Source of the DNA: Janthinobacterium sp.
GTDB lineage: Bacteria; Pseudomonadota; Gammaproteobacteria; Burkholderiales; Burkholderiaceae_D
NCBI GenBank assembly: GCA_003133225.1
Contig: PKWL01000136.1
Coordinates: 1-58,224, forward strand
DNA length: 58,224 bases
Reading direction: 5' to 3'
Made by a program: the position numbers and the translations under genes. Under the pieces are notes generated by a model. That model did no database searches and was not told where the DNA came from. It saw only the letters and a program-made list of their open reading frames with translations. Of the stretch, positions 25,991 to 35,512 are shown one piece after another (within the stretch, counting starts at the first letter, position 1; every line of letters starts with the position of its first letter).

Positions 25991-27658
25991 ATGTTTAAAA
26001 GAAATAAACGCATCCTCTGGTTACTCAACCACAAGACCCTTATGCCTTACGAGGCCAAGCTCTTGCTGCAGCTCGGATTCGAGGTATTCGTGCCAAAAGT
26101 TATTCCAAAGGACGCGTCATTTCGTAGCGGTACCGTCGATTTCTCGTATGACGGGTCGCTAAGTATTCCTGAACGCGCGCTTGGTTGCCTCAACGAGTTT
26201 AACTTTTATCAAGACGTGTGGCCAACCGAAATCGTTAAGATCGTAAATCGATATTTTGGATCGGCGTTCGTGATTCCCCACGCCATTCAAGTTCCGGAAG
26301 CGTTGCATAAATTCGAGGGAAAAATTTTCTTTAGGGCGTTTGGATTAGACAATACACAAACCTATTTGCGCGCGCTGGAGACACTGTATGGGCGGAAGAT
26401 TTTTGCAACGATCAAGGCAGTCGGCGATAGATTCTGGTTTGCGGAAGGCTACGAGCAGTTGCACGAAGTTGAGCCGCAACTGATTCAAAGGCGATCATTG
26501 TTTCTACCTATCGGCGTTCCCGATTCCTTCTGGAAGTCTGCGAATACGTGGACAGGCGAGGATAAGAAAATTATGTTCGTATGCCCGAATTGTGTGACCA
26601 ATCCATACTATGCTGCAGTTTATACCAAATTCAAGGCTGATTTTGGCGATCTACCCCATGTCATAGTTGGCACACAAGATGCGCCTCTTGATGACCATCA
26701 TGTTATCGGGTTTGTAAGCGACGAGGAGCTCGAACAGCTTTATCGCAGATGCGCCGTCCTCTACTACCATTCAACAGAGAGGCGCCACGTTCATTACTCA
26801 CCCATAGAGGCAGTTATAAGCGGCATGCCGATTGTTTATTTTGCAAATTCCTTGCTCGACCAAATTGCGGACAATGACAATGAAGGACGGGTTGAAGATA
26901 TTGATCAAGGCCGAACTATTATTAAACGAATTCTTGGTGGAGATACTGCTCTCACTGACCGACTGCGTAAAAGCCAGGAAGACATCTCTTACAAATTTTC
27001 CGGAGAGTACTGCGCGTCAGTTTGGAAACAAAACTTTGTAGATAAGATGCTTGTCGCCTATCGCCAGGAAAACATTGCCAAGGTGATTACAAGAGAGACA
27101 TGGCGATCAATAATTAGCCCTATAGCAAAAGGCCTGACCAAAGTATCTTTTCGCACCGAATTACCAATTCCAGAAAGATGGGAGATTTTAGACCCATCAG
27201 CGAATGTCATTGATGAGAGAGAAATAGATCTGAGCATCGATTTTACCGACCTGCAATACCCGTCTTTCATACAAAGTGTTACCGGCATATCTGGCCCGGA
27301 GTTTTGGGGACGGTGGAGTGTTGGGCCGAAAATCGTTATTTCATTTACGGAACTGCTACCGAAAAACTTCAAACTCACCATTCTGGGATGTGCGCACGGG
27401 TCGAACATGGGCACTCCCATCCGGGTCAAAATTGGTCGGACCGCGCACACCTTCACATTCACTGGCGGATTTGACCAGTTTCACCCAGTCTCCCTGGATT
27501 TCGCGCTACGCAAGAGGGTGAGCGATCTGGAGATAACTGTCCCAAGGCCAATCATTCCTGATGGAGATAATCGAGCCATCGGGCTTGGCTTTGTCCGCTT
27601 GCACATTGTTCCAATTTGCTCGCTCGGCACTACGGAAGAAAGCGCGATTAGCACATGA
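25991..27658 (+). CDS. GT-B-like glycosyltransferase with a C-terminal DUF7024-like domain
   Basis: From ATG 25991 (after GAGAGACACC) the product has about 555 residues; a TTG eight codons earlier is possible. Residues 1-380 look like a GT-B transferase (ILWLLNHKTLMPYEAKLLLQ; donor part IMFVCPNCVTNPYYAAVYTK, HVIGFVSDEELEQLYRRCAV, HYSPIEAVISGMPIVYF). Residues about 440-545 form a separate beta-rich unit: GISGPEFWGRWSVGPKIVIS, LPKNFKLTILGCAHGSNMGT, LEITVPRP, GLGFVRLHI. It matches a domain I recall as DUF7024, usually attached to polysaccharide membrane enzymes. The gene stands alone between two IS remnants and is A+T-richer than its surroundings. Sugar and acceptor unknown. Confidence 0.7.
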   Translation: MFKRNKRILWLLNHKTLMPYEAKLLLQLGFEVFVPKVIPKDASFRSGTVDFSYDGSLSIPERALGCLNEFNFYQDVWPTEIVKIVNRYFGSAFVIPHAIQVPEALHKFEGKIFFRAFGLDNTQTYLRALETLYGRKIFATIKAVGDRFWFAEGYEQLHEVEPQLIQRRSLFLPIGVPDSFWKSANTWTGEDKKIMFVCPNCVTNPYYAAVYTKFKADFGDLPHVIVGTQDAPLDDHHVIGFVSDEELEQLYRRCAVLYYHSTERRHVHYSPIEAVISGMPIVYFANSLLDQIADNDNEGRVEDIDQGRTIIKRILGGDTALTDRLRKSQEDISYKFSGEYCASVWKQNFVDKMLVAYRQENIAKVITRETWRSIISPIAKGLTKVSFRTELPIPERWEILDPSANVIDEREIDLSIDFTDLQYPSFIQSVTGISGPEFWGRWSVGPKIVISFTELLPKNFKLTILGCAHGSNMGTPIRVKIGRTAHTFTFTGGFDQFHPVSLDFALRKRVSDLEITVPRPIIPDGDNRAIGLGFVRLHIVPICSLGTTEESAIST

Positions 27659-27884
27659 GGCGACGCCTGCGCAGGAAAGTGATGATGCGTCCCGCGCGGC
27701 TTGTTATGCCACTTCGGGCCACCAATTCCCAACAGCGCGTTAAATTTCTCGGCTTTGTCACAATTGCTAACTTAGTTGAGCCCGATGGCTGAGATCTATT
27801 ATTCGCCCAGCGGCTCCCGCCGCGGTGTCACCACATACGTCAGGTGCAAATTCATTTCGCGCCGCTCTTCAAACTTACTGGAAA

Positions 27885-28565
27885 TGCGTCTGGTCTATGT
27901 CTCCCCCTGCGTCGCGATCGATGTCACGTCATCCGATTTCTCGCAGGGAGTGCCGGTGTCGGGGAATGAAAAGAATACTGAAAAATGGTCCTCAAAAGAC
28001 AGGTTTGGGGTGGTGCTGGAAACAGCACAATTGAACGAATCGGAGCTGGCAGAATATTGCCGGCATAATGGGCTGTTCGCGAAACAGATTGCTGCGTGAC
28101 GGGAAGCATGCCAGGAGGTCAACGCACAAACCGTAGAGCGCACGCGTGAACAGCGCAAGGAGAAAGCACTGGTAAAGGCAGCCGCGCTGATCATTCTAAA
28201 AAAACGCTCAGGCGATCTGGGGGACGGCCCGAGGACGATTGATCGGGATCCCAGATCGCCGGTTGGCGATGACATTGATGGAAGACGCCGTTGGTAGTGG
28301 TTGCTAGCGTGCGCTTGCCTGCGAAACGCTGGAAATCAGTATGCGTTCCTATCCGCGCTGGACCCGGAACGGCGAGGCGGTCATGGGCGACGGCCGCAAG
28401 GAGGCTATCCGTGCGGCGCCGGCAAACAAGCTTGGCGATCAGGAGCGAGAGCAACTTCTGGAGGTGGCAAATCGCTTTGAATTTGCCGGTCTTCCGCGAA
28501 GCCAGACCGGGCCTACCCACGCTGACGAGGTGAGCATTTGGCATCGGAGTCTACTTGGTTGACCT
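27885..28565 (+). pseudogene. IS3-family transposase remnant (orfA and start of orfB)
   Basis: The first frame contains the recognisable orfA core (KWSSKDRFGVVLETAQ, NESELAEYCRHNGLFAKQIA) interrupted by a stop (TGA at 28097), then REACQEVNAQTVERTREQRK and KAAALIILKKR in the same frame. The start of orfB follows near 28335-28560 (YPRWTRNGEAV, DGRKEAIRAAPANKLGDQER, EVANRFEFAGLPRSQTGPTHAD) and breaks off. The DDE catalytic part is absent. The element is dead and marks the right border of the single GT cassette at 26-27.7 kb. Confidence 0.8.
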
Positions 28566-28663
28566 ATCTCATGCAGCTGCCACATTTCTCCGCCTCAGCA
28601 CATCATCGGACGGCGCATCGCTTCGTCATGACGAGCTACCGCGCCGCCGTTCGCCTCGCCTTA

Positions 28664-28696
28664 TTGAGAAGTTACCTTTTTGAGAAGTTACCTTTT
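28664..28696. repeat. Two tandem copies of a 16-17 base unit
   Basis: TTGAGAAGTTACCTTTT occurs twice with a 16-base period, sharing one T. No third copy is seen. It lies in a gene-free stretch (28566-29268) that otherwise shows nothing recognisable except a promoter-like sequence. Confidence 0.5.
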
Positions 28697-28796
28697 CAGT
28701 AAGCCCAAGTATCCTCAAGTATATGGGATTTTGCCGAAAATATTGAACTGCCCAATTGGACAAAATTTTGGAAAACGAAATTTCCGACCGCAGCAC

Positions 28797-28827
28797 TTGA
28801 CTTTCTGCGAGTAGCCTCCGGTATAAT
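28797..28827 (+). promoter_or_regulatory. Sigma70-like promoter candidate
   Basis: TTGACT (28797-28802) and TATAAT (28822-28827) are 19 bases apart, slightly long. The next gene on this strand starts 440 bases downstream (29269), so the assignment is uncertain. It may have belonged to a lost gene. Confidence 0.3.
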
Positions 28828-29268
28828 GGCCTTTCCGATAGAACGCATCGCTTTGCCTGCGGGGCGAGCGGGAATGCAACAAATCCATCACCGATGGTAG
28901 CATACCAAAGGGTCAAATCCGTCACGACGTATCCATCGATCGTTGCAAATGTTAAAGGTAACGGTTGAGCCGCCCCTCAAAAGGACGTGATTAGGGCAAG
29001 GCAAAAGACGTAGGTCGGCACCGAGGTAACGGTTGGCATTATGTGGAAATTTAAGTAAAGCGAGAAACCCTTGAGTTGTTGCCCTGCAGAGCAAAAATTT
29101 GTATCCCATAGTGGCCTGGAACAATTGACATTGTTACCAAAGGATTATGTGACTTCTATAAAATTATTTGAAATCTCATTAAGATAGTTTTTACACGCCG
29201 ATTTCATTTCGTTCAATTAATTTAACTCGCGACTAATCAATATAGTACCTGCTGCAAGGGGATTAAAA

Positions 29269-30759
29269 TTGGGGCATCAAATTGTTGTAAATAGACGTCA
29301 GCTGATTGTTTTAGAGTCGCTTACGCTACTGACATTATTGATTCTGATTTTTTGGTCGGTGGAACCACTCCTTGAAGAGTGGAGTATTTTAAATGCGTTC
29401 AATGCACACGGGCTTGGTTACCTCCAATCTTTTGCACCAGAAATTACTATGCGCCCGCTTCATTTAACCCCTTTCGTTATGGAGTGGGTTCTAGGCAATG
29501 GCCGCCCCGTAGGTGTTGCTGCCGGAATCGGTGTGTTGCTGATAATGCGATACTTCGTCGTTCGTTGGGCCGTGTCCCCATTCTTTCACGGACATAGCCG
29601 TTGGATAGCAGCAACCTTGGCGGCTGTACTTGTAGCATGGCCGGGGGTCTGGCTGGGACGTTTTTCATCGGCTCAGTTGTCCGCTGTATTTTTTTTTGCG
29701 GCTCTAGGCTTTGCCATACGATTGTTTGAGCGATGGTCGTCAGCCTGGGCTATCGGTTGCGCTTGCAGCGTATTACTCCTGCTCATGACCTATCAGGGGT
29801 TAGCTCTGTGCTTGATAGCAATACCGTTTGTATCATTATTTTGGCACCCAACTGGTGATTCTATGGCCACAGCCATAGAGAAAAACGAAAAATTGAACAA
29901 AGCGGCACGTATTCTTTTAGCAGTGACTGTGGGCTTTGCATTCTACGGCGCCTACTGGTACGTGATGTCCCGGGTGATGGGTAATGCGGGGTACGAGGGC
30001 GCATTAGCAGCAGATAGCAGCCGATTGCTGTCGGCTGCGGGCCTTTGGTCGCACATTGAGGCTGCCTTTGCGACAGCATATGGGCAGGAGGCACTCTTGC
30101 TGCCATTTTTGATACTGATAGCCCTATTTTTACGTTGGCATGAGTCGGGAACGTTAGGCTTTGTCAAATCTCGTTTTTTAACTGGGTCTGTATTGTTCTT
30201 GTTTGTTGTTTTGCTTCCACTTCTATCACTAATCTACGTTAACGAATTGCACATTCACGATATCGACAGAGTATTATTTCCAGTTTCTATGGGCTTCGTT
30301 CTTGTTTGCATCGCAATACTGAGACAATCTCAAAACGAACATCCAGTTCACTCGAAGTTGTTAAGTGCCTCAATAATTGTTATGACCATCTTAACGATGA
30401 GTGGTTTGGTCGCACATCAGATCAAGCACTATGGCTATATTCAAAATATCGTCATAGGCCAGACTTTAGCTGCCACTAAACAAAACAACTCGCTGTCGGT
30501 AGTTGTTCGGGATATGACAGGAACGCTTGGGGATGTTTATACACTTTTGCCCCCGACTTTGACGGATGCACTCTCTGTGTACGGAAAAAGCATCACAGCT
30601 ACTATTTGCACTCCATCATCAGTAGATCGGATTCACCCAGTTGCACGGCGATATCCGATCCCGTCTACGAGGCGCTGCGAGGAACTGCCTGCAGCTCCTG
30701 ATAACACACTCTTTCTCTCGGCACGATTGGTCGATGGCTTACTGACTGTTGGCCCCTAG
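29269..30759 (+). CDS. Polytopic membrane protein, GtrII-like glycosyltransferase candidate
   Basis: A 496-residue protein with about ten hydrophobic helices and a short hydrophilic C-terminal part containing two cysteines (ICTPSSVDRI, RRCEELP). The only start in the 5' region is TTG 29269, preceded by AAGGGG at 8 bases. Style and layout (an early acidic loop, then AWPGVWLGRFSSAQLSAVFF and LLLMTYQGLALCL) resemble the Glucos_trans_II / GtrII family, which moves glucose from undecaprenyl-phosphate-glucose to O-antigen in the periplasm. A Wzy-type polymerase is the alternative. It is isolated between IS3 and IS1634 remnants. A GtrB-like and a GtrA-like gene lie 2-4 kb away on the other strand and could supply its lipid-linked donor. 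Confidence 0.6.
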   Translation: MGHQIVVNRRQLIVLESLTLLTLLILIFWSVEPLLEEWSILNAFNAHGLGYLQSFAPEITMRPLHLTPFVMEWVLGNGRPVGVAAGIGVLLIMRYFVVRWAVSPFFHGHSRWIAATLAAVLVAWPGVWLGRFSSAQLSAVFFFAALGFAIRLFERWSSAWAIGCACSVLLLLMTYQGLALCLIAIPFVSLFWHPTGDSMATAIEKNEKLNKAARILLAVTVGFAFYGAYWYVMSRVMGNAGYEGALAADSSRLLSAAGLWSHIEAAFATAYGQEALLLPFLILIALFLRWHESGTLGFVKSRFLTGSVLFLFVVLLPLLSLIYVNELHIHDIDRVLFPVSMGFVLVCIAILRQSQNEHPVHSKLLSASIIVMTILTMSGLVAHQIKHYGYIQNIVIGQTLAATKQNNSLSVVVRDMTGTLGDVYTLLPPTLTDALSVYGKSITATICTPSSVDRIHPVARRYPIPSTRRCEELPAAPDNTLFLSARLVDGLLTVGP

Positions 30760-30951
30760 TTTACAACTGCAGACGGGTTTTGAGTCCGGCATCCGAAACG
30801 TTGCACACTTTCAATCCGCACAAATGCGCGCGTATTTACTACAATCAACATATAAGTAAAGGGGGGGATTGAGATTGCTACCCGTCTACACCACCAAGAA
30901 TACCCGAGTTCGACAGTTCGCGCTCCATTTCAGCGTTTTTGCAGTTGAGCG

Positions 30952-30966
30952 CTCTATATAAATCAA
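30952..30966. repeat. Left copy of a 15-base direct repeat flanking the IS1634 remnant
   Basis: CTCTATATAAATCAA is found here and again at 32404-32418 in the same orientation, enclosing the IS1634-type pseudogene. The spacing (about 1.44 kb between copies) fits an element of that family. IS1634 is known for unusually long target duplications. I saw no convincing terminal inverted repeats, so this is a candidate only. The flanking 30760-30951 holds nothing recognisable. Confidence 0.4.
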
Positions 30967-31058
30967 GCACTTATGGTAATTTTTCAGTCAATTTCTGTTT
31001 GTCATGAAATTTTATTTATTGATATACTGTTGCGCGATATTTAAGTAACGGCAGTTTA

Positions 31059-32397
31059 TCAAAGTCACTACCTCCGAACCACGAGAGTACGTTCAGCTAG
31101 TCGAAGCGTATCGCGATGATAATGACCGTCCCAGGCTGCGCACCGTTGCGACGTTGGGCCGACTCGATCACCACAGTACCAAGCTTGAATCGGTGGTTCT
31201 TAACCGACTGCGATCCGGACTCGAAGCTCGGCGTCTTGCGCTGGGTCGAGACCGTCACCTTGCCCGGCATCATGGCCGAAACGATTGAGCATCGTCGGCT
31301 TCTACGAGTAATGGACGCCATGGTCGCGCATCAAGAGGAGTCGATCACGTGCTCGCGGGCTTGCTGCGTCCTTTGGTTGATCAGGACCTGGCAATGGTGT
31401 TCTACGACATGACGACGATCCGCGCGAAAGGCCTTTCCCAGCAGGATGACGATACCCGTAAGTTCGGCATGTCGAAAGAAGGCATGGTGGCGCGCCAGAT
31501 CATGCTGGGCATGGTGCAGACCGTAGATGGTTTGCCCCGCTATCACGAGGTATTTGACGGCGATACGGACGAACTCACCACCATCAAACCGACCATTGAA
31601 AAAATCGTCAAACGCTTTCCCGCCAAACGCGTCATCGCCGTGGCCGACCGCGGTTTGCTATCGACCGACAATCTAACGGATCTGCAGACCTTCAGTCTTC
31701 CGGGAGGCCGGACGCTGGAATTCATTTGGCAGTTCCAGGGCGGCGCTATAGTGACTTCGTGGACCTCCCTGGCGCCCTTCCAAGCGACGCAATGCATCGA
31801 TGCGAAGCAAGAAGTGTTAGGCGAGGCGGTATGGAACAATTTGAGTCGCCCATGATCCGCAGGTTGCCTCTGAGGCTGGCGCCAAGCGCGACAGCAAAAT
31901 CCATGCACTTGAGCAGCAAGCTGCCAACTGGACTGGCAAACTCGACGAACAAGATACCGGAAAAAAAAAACGCGGTCGCAAGCTGTCTGACGGCGGCGCC
32001 CACGCCCGCTTTTACCACGAGGTATGCGATGCCCATCTGGCGCGCATCGTCAAGGTTGACCTCAAAAGCGAGCTGTTCACATATATCATCGACGAACGGG
32101 CGCTGGCCCATGCGCGCCGCGGTCACCCATACCAACGAACTGACACCCAATGAAGTAGTTAAACGGTATAAATCGTTAGCTGATATTGAACGCGATTTCC
32201 GCGTCCTCAAATCCGAAATCGAGATTGGGCCGATCCATCATCGGCTGCCAGAGCGCATACGGCGCGCATGACGCGATCTGCTTCATGGCCCTAATTTTGT
32301 ATCGCATCACGCGAACCCGATTGCACGCCAGCGAAACCGCGCTCTCGCCAGAGCGTGCATTGGCAACAATTGCCCCTCTTGTAATGGCATAATTTAG
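31059..32397 (+). pseudogene. IS1634-family transposase remnant with deletion and frameshifts
   Basis: The N-terminal piece reads EPREYVQLVEAYRDDNDRPR, then RTVATLGRLDHHSTKLESV. A gap of several hundred bases relative to the family follows. Later pieces in changing frames read PDSKLGVLRWVETVTLPGI, LLRPLVDQDLAMVFYDMTTI (catalytic Asp region), RFPAKRVIAVADRGLLS, AEVVKRYKSLADIERDFRVL-like (with the expected E) and FMALILYRITRTRLHAS. Order and content fit an IS1634/IS4-group DDE transposase. At least three frame changes make it non-functional. It separates the plus-strand GtrII-like gene from the minus-strand cassette. Confidence 0.85.
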
Positions 32398-32403
32398 AGG
32401 CGC

Positions 32404-32418
32404 CTCTATATAAATCAA
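32404..32418. repeat. Right copy of the 15-base direct repeat
   Basis: Same CTCTATATAAATCAA as at 30952. Its first bases also form the right half of a perfect palindrome, TAGAGGCGCCTCTA (32395-32408), at the end of the IS remnant. The remaining 32419-32658 shows no gene. Confidence 0.4.
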
Positions 32419-32658
32419 CCGCTTACGCTTCCAACTGTTGAACTCGGGAGATCTAACCATGGGCCTTCGCATGGGTGGGCGGCATTGGCTATCTGTAACA
32501 CCTCTATGGCTTGCGCCTTCAGGCTTCGGCCGGTAGCGCTGAGCGCGACATGTACAATCTTCCTTACTGCTAGCCGTGCGCCGAATGGCTGAATGATGCG
32601 ATTCAGCGTTGACTGGAAAGTTGCTCGGCGCTGCCAACCCACGCGAATGTAGGTAGGT

Positions 32659-33036
32659 TTAGGCACTGGGCGGTCTGAAAACGTAGTATTTGTTCATCAA
32701 ATAAGAAACGACAACATAGACTATGCTAGCAAGGATTTGACTAACACCCTTCTGGATATCCATCTCATGCAAGAGGATCAACAAAACTGCAAAATTCGAT
32801 GCATATGCAAAACTAAATACCAAAAGAAATCGAACGATCTCTCCAGAATGACGTTGCTTGCTGCGAAAAGTGTAGTTTCTGCTGAGAATGTAGGAAATGA
32901 TCAACGCAAGTCCATATCCAATAATATTGCTAACTTCAGGCGATAATCCGACCAAATACATACAGGCGAAAATAATGCTGTAACCCAGCAAGCTATTGGA
33001 TAAACCAACAACAATGAACCGAAAAAATTGATTCAT
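32659..33036 (-). CDS. GtrA-family membrane protein (polyprenyl-phosphate-sugar flippase candidate)
   Basis: About 125 residues from ATG 33036, which overlaps the methyltransferase stop by ATGA. Four hydrophobic helices with the GtrA hallmarks FRFIVVGLSNSLLGYSIIFA, YILSRNYTFRS and YLMNKYYVFR. The family is thought to flip undecaprenyl-phosphate-linked sugars made by a GtrB-like GT2. Such a GT2 is encoded two genes upstream in the same cassette. It is the last gene of the minus-strand cassette. Confidence 0.88.
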   Translation of the reverse strand: MNQFFRFIVVGLSNSLLGYSIIFACMYLVGLSPEVSNIIGYGLALIISYILSRNYTFRSKQRHSGEIVRFLLVFSFAYASNFAVLLILLHEMDIQKGVSQILASIVYVVVSYLMNKYYVFRPPSA

Positions 33037-33716
33037 GCTGCTCGAGTAGCCTGAAGCCAATATTGCCCGCCCAATGGGAGCCAGCCTAGTCGATTTTCCA
33101 ACCCGGTTAGGGCTCCAAGACTTGGTGGAACGAAAAGGCAGTAGGCCTTACGCTCCACTAAAAATTCAGCTTCGCTAAGCAGGCTCATCAATTCAGAGGG
33201 CTTAAGAAGCACTGCGTCTTCATCGTATTGGCAGGTACTTACAATGCCGCGTGTTATCGGATTATAAGGGTTATGCTCAAATACAAATAGTTTTCCATCA
33301 GGGGCCAATCGACTAAATAACGTTCTTGCGGCGTTTCTCCGTTGATCAACAGGGATGTGGTGAAATACCCCCGCAACGAATATCAAGTCAAAAATGCCCA
33401 TTTCCGTGGCATTACCATCTTCAGCTACGAAGTCAAACTCGGGGTTGTCACGTTTTGCAATTTTGAGACTAGCCAGCGAAATATCGGAGCCTACAATAAT
33501 CGATCCAGGAAAGGCATTCTGCAAGAACGGAATATTACGACCGATCCCGCAGCCATATTCCAGCACCCGACCGACAGGCGAAGTAAACTGTTTGCGAACA
33601 ATATCAACTTTATACCGCGCGAAATATCCTTCGTTTGTAGCAAAAAGCCTCGTTTTTTCGTGTAATAGTTGATTGTAGTTTTCGGTATAGTCGTCAAAGT
33701 CAACCGGATCAGCCAT
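33033..33716 (-). CDS. Class I SAM-dependent methyltransferase
   Basis: About 227 residues from ATG 33716, which overlaps the preceding stop by 8 bases and uses the GGAGG inside that gene's end; a TTG at 33737 is less likely. SAM-binding motif I is VLEYGCGIGRNIPFLQ, followed by GSDISLASLKIAKR, VAEDGNATEMGIFDLIFVAG and FHHIPVDQR (motif IV/post I). No sugar-specific feature is visible. In context it may methylate a sugar or a lipid-linked sugar made by the cassette. The hydrophobic C-terminus (LGWLPLGGQYWLQATRA) could touch the membrane. Confidence 0.85.
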   Translation of the reverse strand: MADPVDFDDYTENYNQLLHEKTRLFATNEGYFARYKVDIVRKQFTSPVGRVLEYGCGIGRNIPFLQNAFPGSIIVGSDISLASLKIAKRDNPEFDFVAEDGNATEMGIFDLIFVAGVFHHIPVDQRRNAARTLFSRLAPDGKLFVFEHNPYNPITRGIVSTCQYDEDAVLLKPSELMSLLSEAEFLVERKAYCLFVPPSLGALTGLENRLGWLPLGGQYWLQATRAA

Positions 33717-34656
33717 AATAAGAAATTTCCTCCTCAATAATATAACGTGGTCGCTTTTTTACCTCCTCATATATCCCGCCAATATAAGAGCCGATAATCC
33801 CCAAGACAACGAGCTGAACACCACTGAACAATAACGAAAATACGACCAACGTTGTCCACCCATTTGGGATGGTTCGATCAATGAAGTAGTCAATCACCGC
33901 GATCGCCACAAAGACGAAAGCAAGAGCCGCGAATCCAATACCTACAAAAATCCCAAGCTGAAGCGGTTTCGTACTGGAAGACAAGATACCGGCCATTGCC
34001 AATTGCAATACTCGAGAGAAGGAGTATTTCGACTGTCCAGAAAACCGCTTTTCCGCAACATATTGCACACTAATTTGTGGAAAACCAATCCACGAAAATA
34101 ACCCTCTAAGGAACATATTTCTTTCTTGAAATTCCGTCGAAATAATTCGTGCTACTCGCGCCGACACCAACCGAAAATCCGCTGCATTAGCATTAATTGG
34201 GACATTCGATATATTACCCAAAAGACGATAGAAAATATTTCCTGCCACTTTTCTCACGTAGCTTATATCCTCTGTATCTCTGCGAATGGTATAAACTATA
34301 TCATGCCCCTGGCGAAAATTATCGATAAGCTTTGGGATCAATTCCGGCGGGTGTTGTAGATCGCAATCCATCATCACGACAACATCTGCATCCAAAGAGT
34401 TCTCAATACCGGCAAGCAGCGACATCTGATGACCAAATCGAGATGACATTGAAAGTACACGCGCACCGGGATTCTCAGCAACCACGCCCCGCAAGACATC
34501 CAACGTATTATCGGTGCATCGATCTACGACGAACAGAATTTTTGCCTCGACATCTTCGAGTGAGTTCAATACCCTACGTGTCCTTGAATGAAATTCCGAT
34601 ATGACCTGCTCTTCATTGTAAACCGGTGTAATTACGGTTAGTTTAAGTTTCCCCAC
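33709..34656 (-). CDS. GtrB/DPM-like family 2 glycosyltransferase
   Basis: A 315-residue enzyme. The N-terminal GT-A domain has VITPVYNEEQVI and the metal-binding DCDLQHPPELIPKL. The C-terminus has two membrane helices (about residues 228-250 and 262-287). This is the GtrB/ArnC architecture, which makes undecaprenyl-phosphate-sugar from a nucleotide sugar. The start is GTG 34656, overlapping the SDR gene. With GtrA downstream it forms two thirds of a Gtr system. The sugar is probably the product of the deoxysugar genes just upstream. Confidence 0.9.
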   Translation of the reverse strand: MGKLKLTVITPVYNEEQVISEFHSRTRRVLNSLEDVEAKILFVVDRCTDNTLDVLRGVVAENPGARVLSMSSRFGHQMSLLAGIENSLDADVVVMMDCDLQHPPELIPKLIDNFRQGHDIVYTIRRDTEDISYVRKVAGNIFYRLLGNISNVPINANAADFRLVSARVARIISTEFQERNMFLRGLFSWIGFPQISVQYVAEKRFSGQSKYSFSRVLQLAMAGILSSSTKPLQLGIFVGIGFAALAFVFVAIAVIDYFIDRTIPNGWTTLVVFSLLFSGVQLVVLGIIGSYIGGIYEEVKKRPRYIIEEEISYYG

Positions 34657-35512
34657 TTAATCTCCTAAGCCTAATTAATTCCATTGTGCTAGTAACGTCG
34701 GCATAAATTGCCGGAATGTCATATCCAATATGATTAGATAATTCAACTGCCGCTCGAACTATTGTAGGCTTGAGACCATGGGTGACTAGGCAACGATCAA
34801 GAACCTCTCGCATCGTGCTAGGCACTCCGCTTCCAACATGATATACGGATCCAGAACGCCCAAACATCGCAATTGCGAGAATTTGGTCCGCGGCCTCGTC
34901 AGTGGACAGGTAATCCCGAACCGCAGAAAGCGGACCAATGTCAATTACGGATTTCCGGCCTGCCAGCACGTCCTGAATTTGCTTTTGTACGCGACCGATA
35001 AACAAACTCTCCGACAGGTTGGGACCGTACAGGTTAAAAATTCGCGCCACCACAACATCTACCCCCTGCAGCGCATAGACGCCAGCGAGTTGAGTTTGCC
35101 ACGCCTTGGACATACCATAGATTGACACTGGCTTCAGGACCCGACTCTCGCGAACTGGATTCTCGCCATGCGCCACGACACCGTACTCCGCTGCAGACCC
35201 AATCAGTACGACACGCGTTTTACGTTCGGATACCTTGACCGCATCCAGAATCGTCCGTGCTGCTGAGACATTCACCGAATAAATGTCATTAAAATCACCA
35301 TCAAATAATGCCGCGAGGTGCACCACTAGATCCGGTGCATGTTCCAGGATAACTTCTGAAAGTCGTTCTTGGTCACGCACATCTAATTGCAGGGATGTCA
35401 AACCACTACGACTGGTCTCCAGGATACGAAACTGGGTCTGTTGACGAAGATGGGCAACAACGGCTTGCCCCAACGCTCCGGCAGACCCCGTAACCAAAAC
35501 TATCTTTGTCAC
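34643..35512 (-). CDS. SDR reductase/epimerase, Rmd-like
   Basis: A 289-residue NAD(P)-binding SDR: VLVTGSAGALGQAVVAHL, active site GSAAEYGVV and YGMSK, then RIFNLYGPNLSESLFIGRV, AVRDYLSTDEAADQIL and YHVGSGVPSTMREVLDR. The pattern is closest to 4-keto-6-deoxy-hexose reductases such as Rmd. It overlaps both neighbours (14 bases with the GT2, 4 with the nucleotidyltransferase). Following a 4,6-dehydratase-like gene, it probably finishes an NDP-6-deoxy sugar. The nucleotide and sugar are unknown. Confidence 0.8.
   Translation of the reverse strand: MTKIVLVTGSAGALGQAVVAHLRQQTQFRILETSRSGLTSLQLDVRDQERLSEVILEHAPDLVVHLAALFDGDFNDIYSVNVSAARTILDAVKVSERKTRVVLIGSAAEYGVVAHGENPVRESRVLKPVSIYGMSKAWQTQLAGVYALQGVDVVVARIFNLYGPNLSESLFIGRVQKQIQDVLAGRKSVIDIGPLSAVRDYLSTDEAADQILAIAMFGRSGSVYHVGSGVPSTMREVLDRCLVTHGLKPTIVRAAVELSNHIGYDIPAIYADVTSTMELIRLRRLSGET

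Noticed and set aside
28626..28925. A 99-codon minus-strand frame and overlapping frames
   Set aside because: No ribosome site or family resemblance, and it spans the tandem repeat and a promoter-like site on the other strand.
31726..32271. A 181-codon plus-strand frame in the IS1634 remnant
   Set aside because: It is a composite of transposase sequence read partly out of frame; only its last third (VKRYKSLADIERDFRVLKSE) is the genuine transposase frame.
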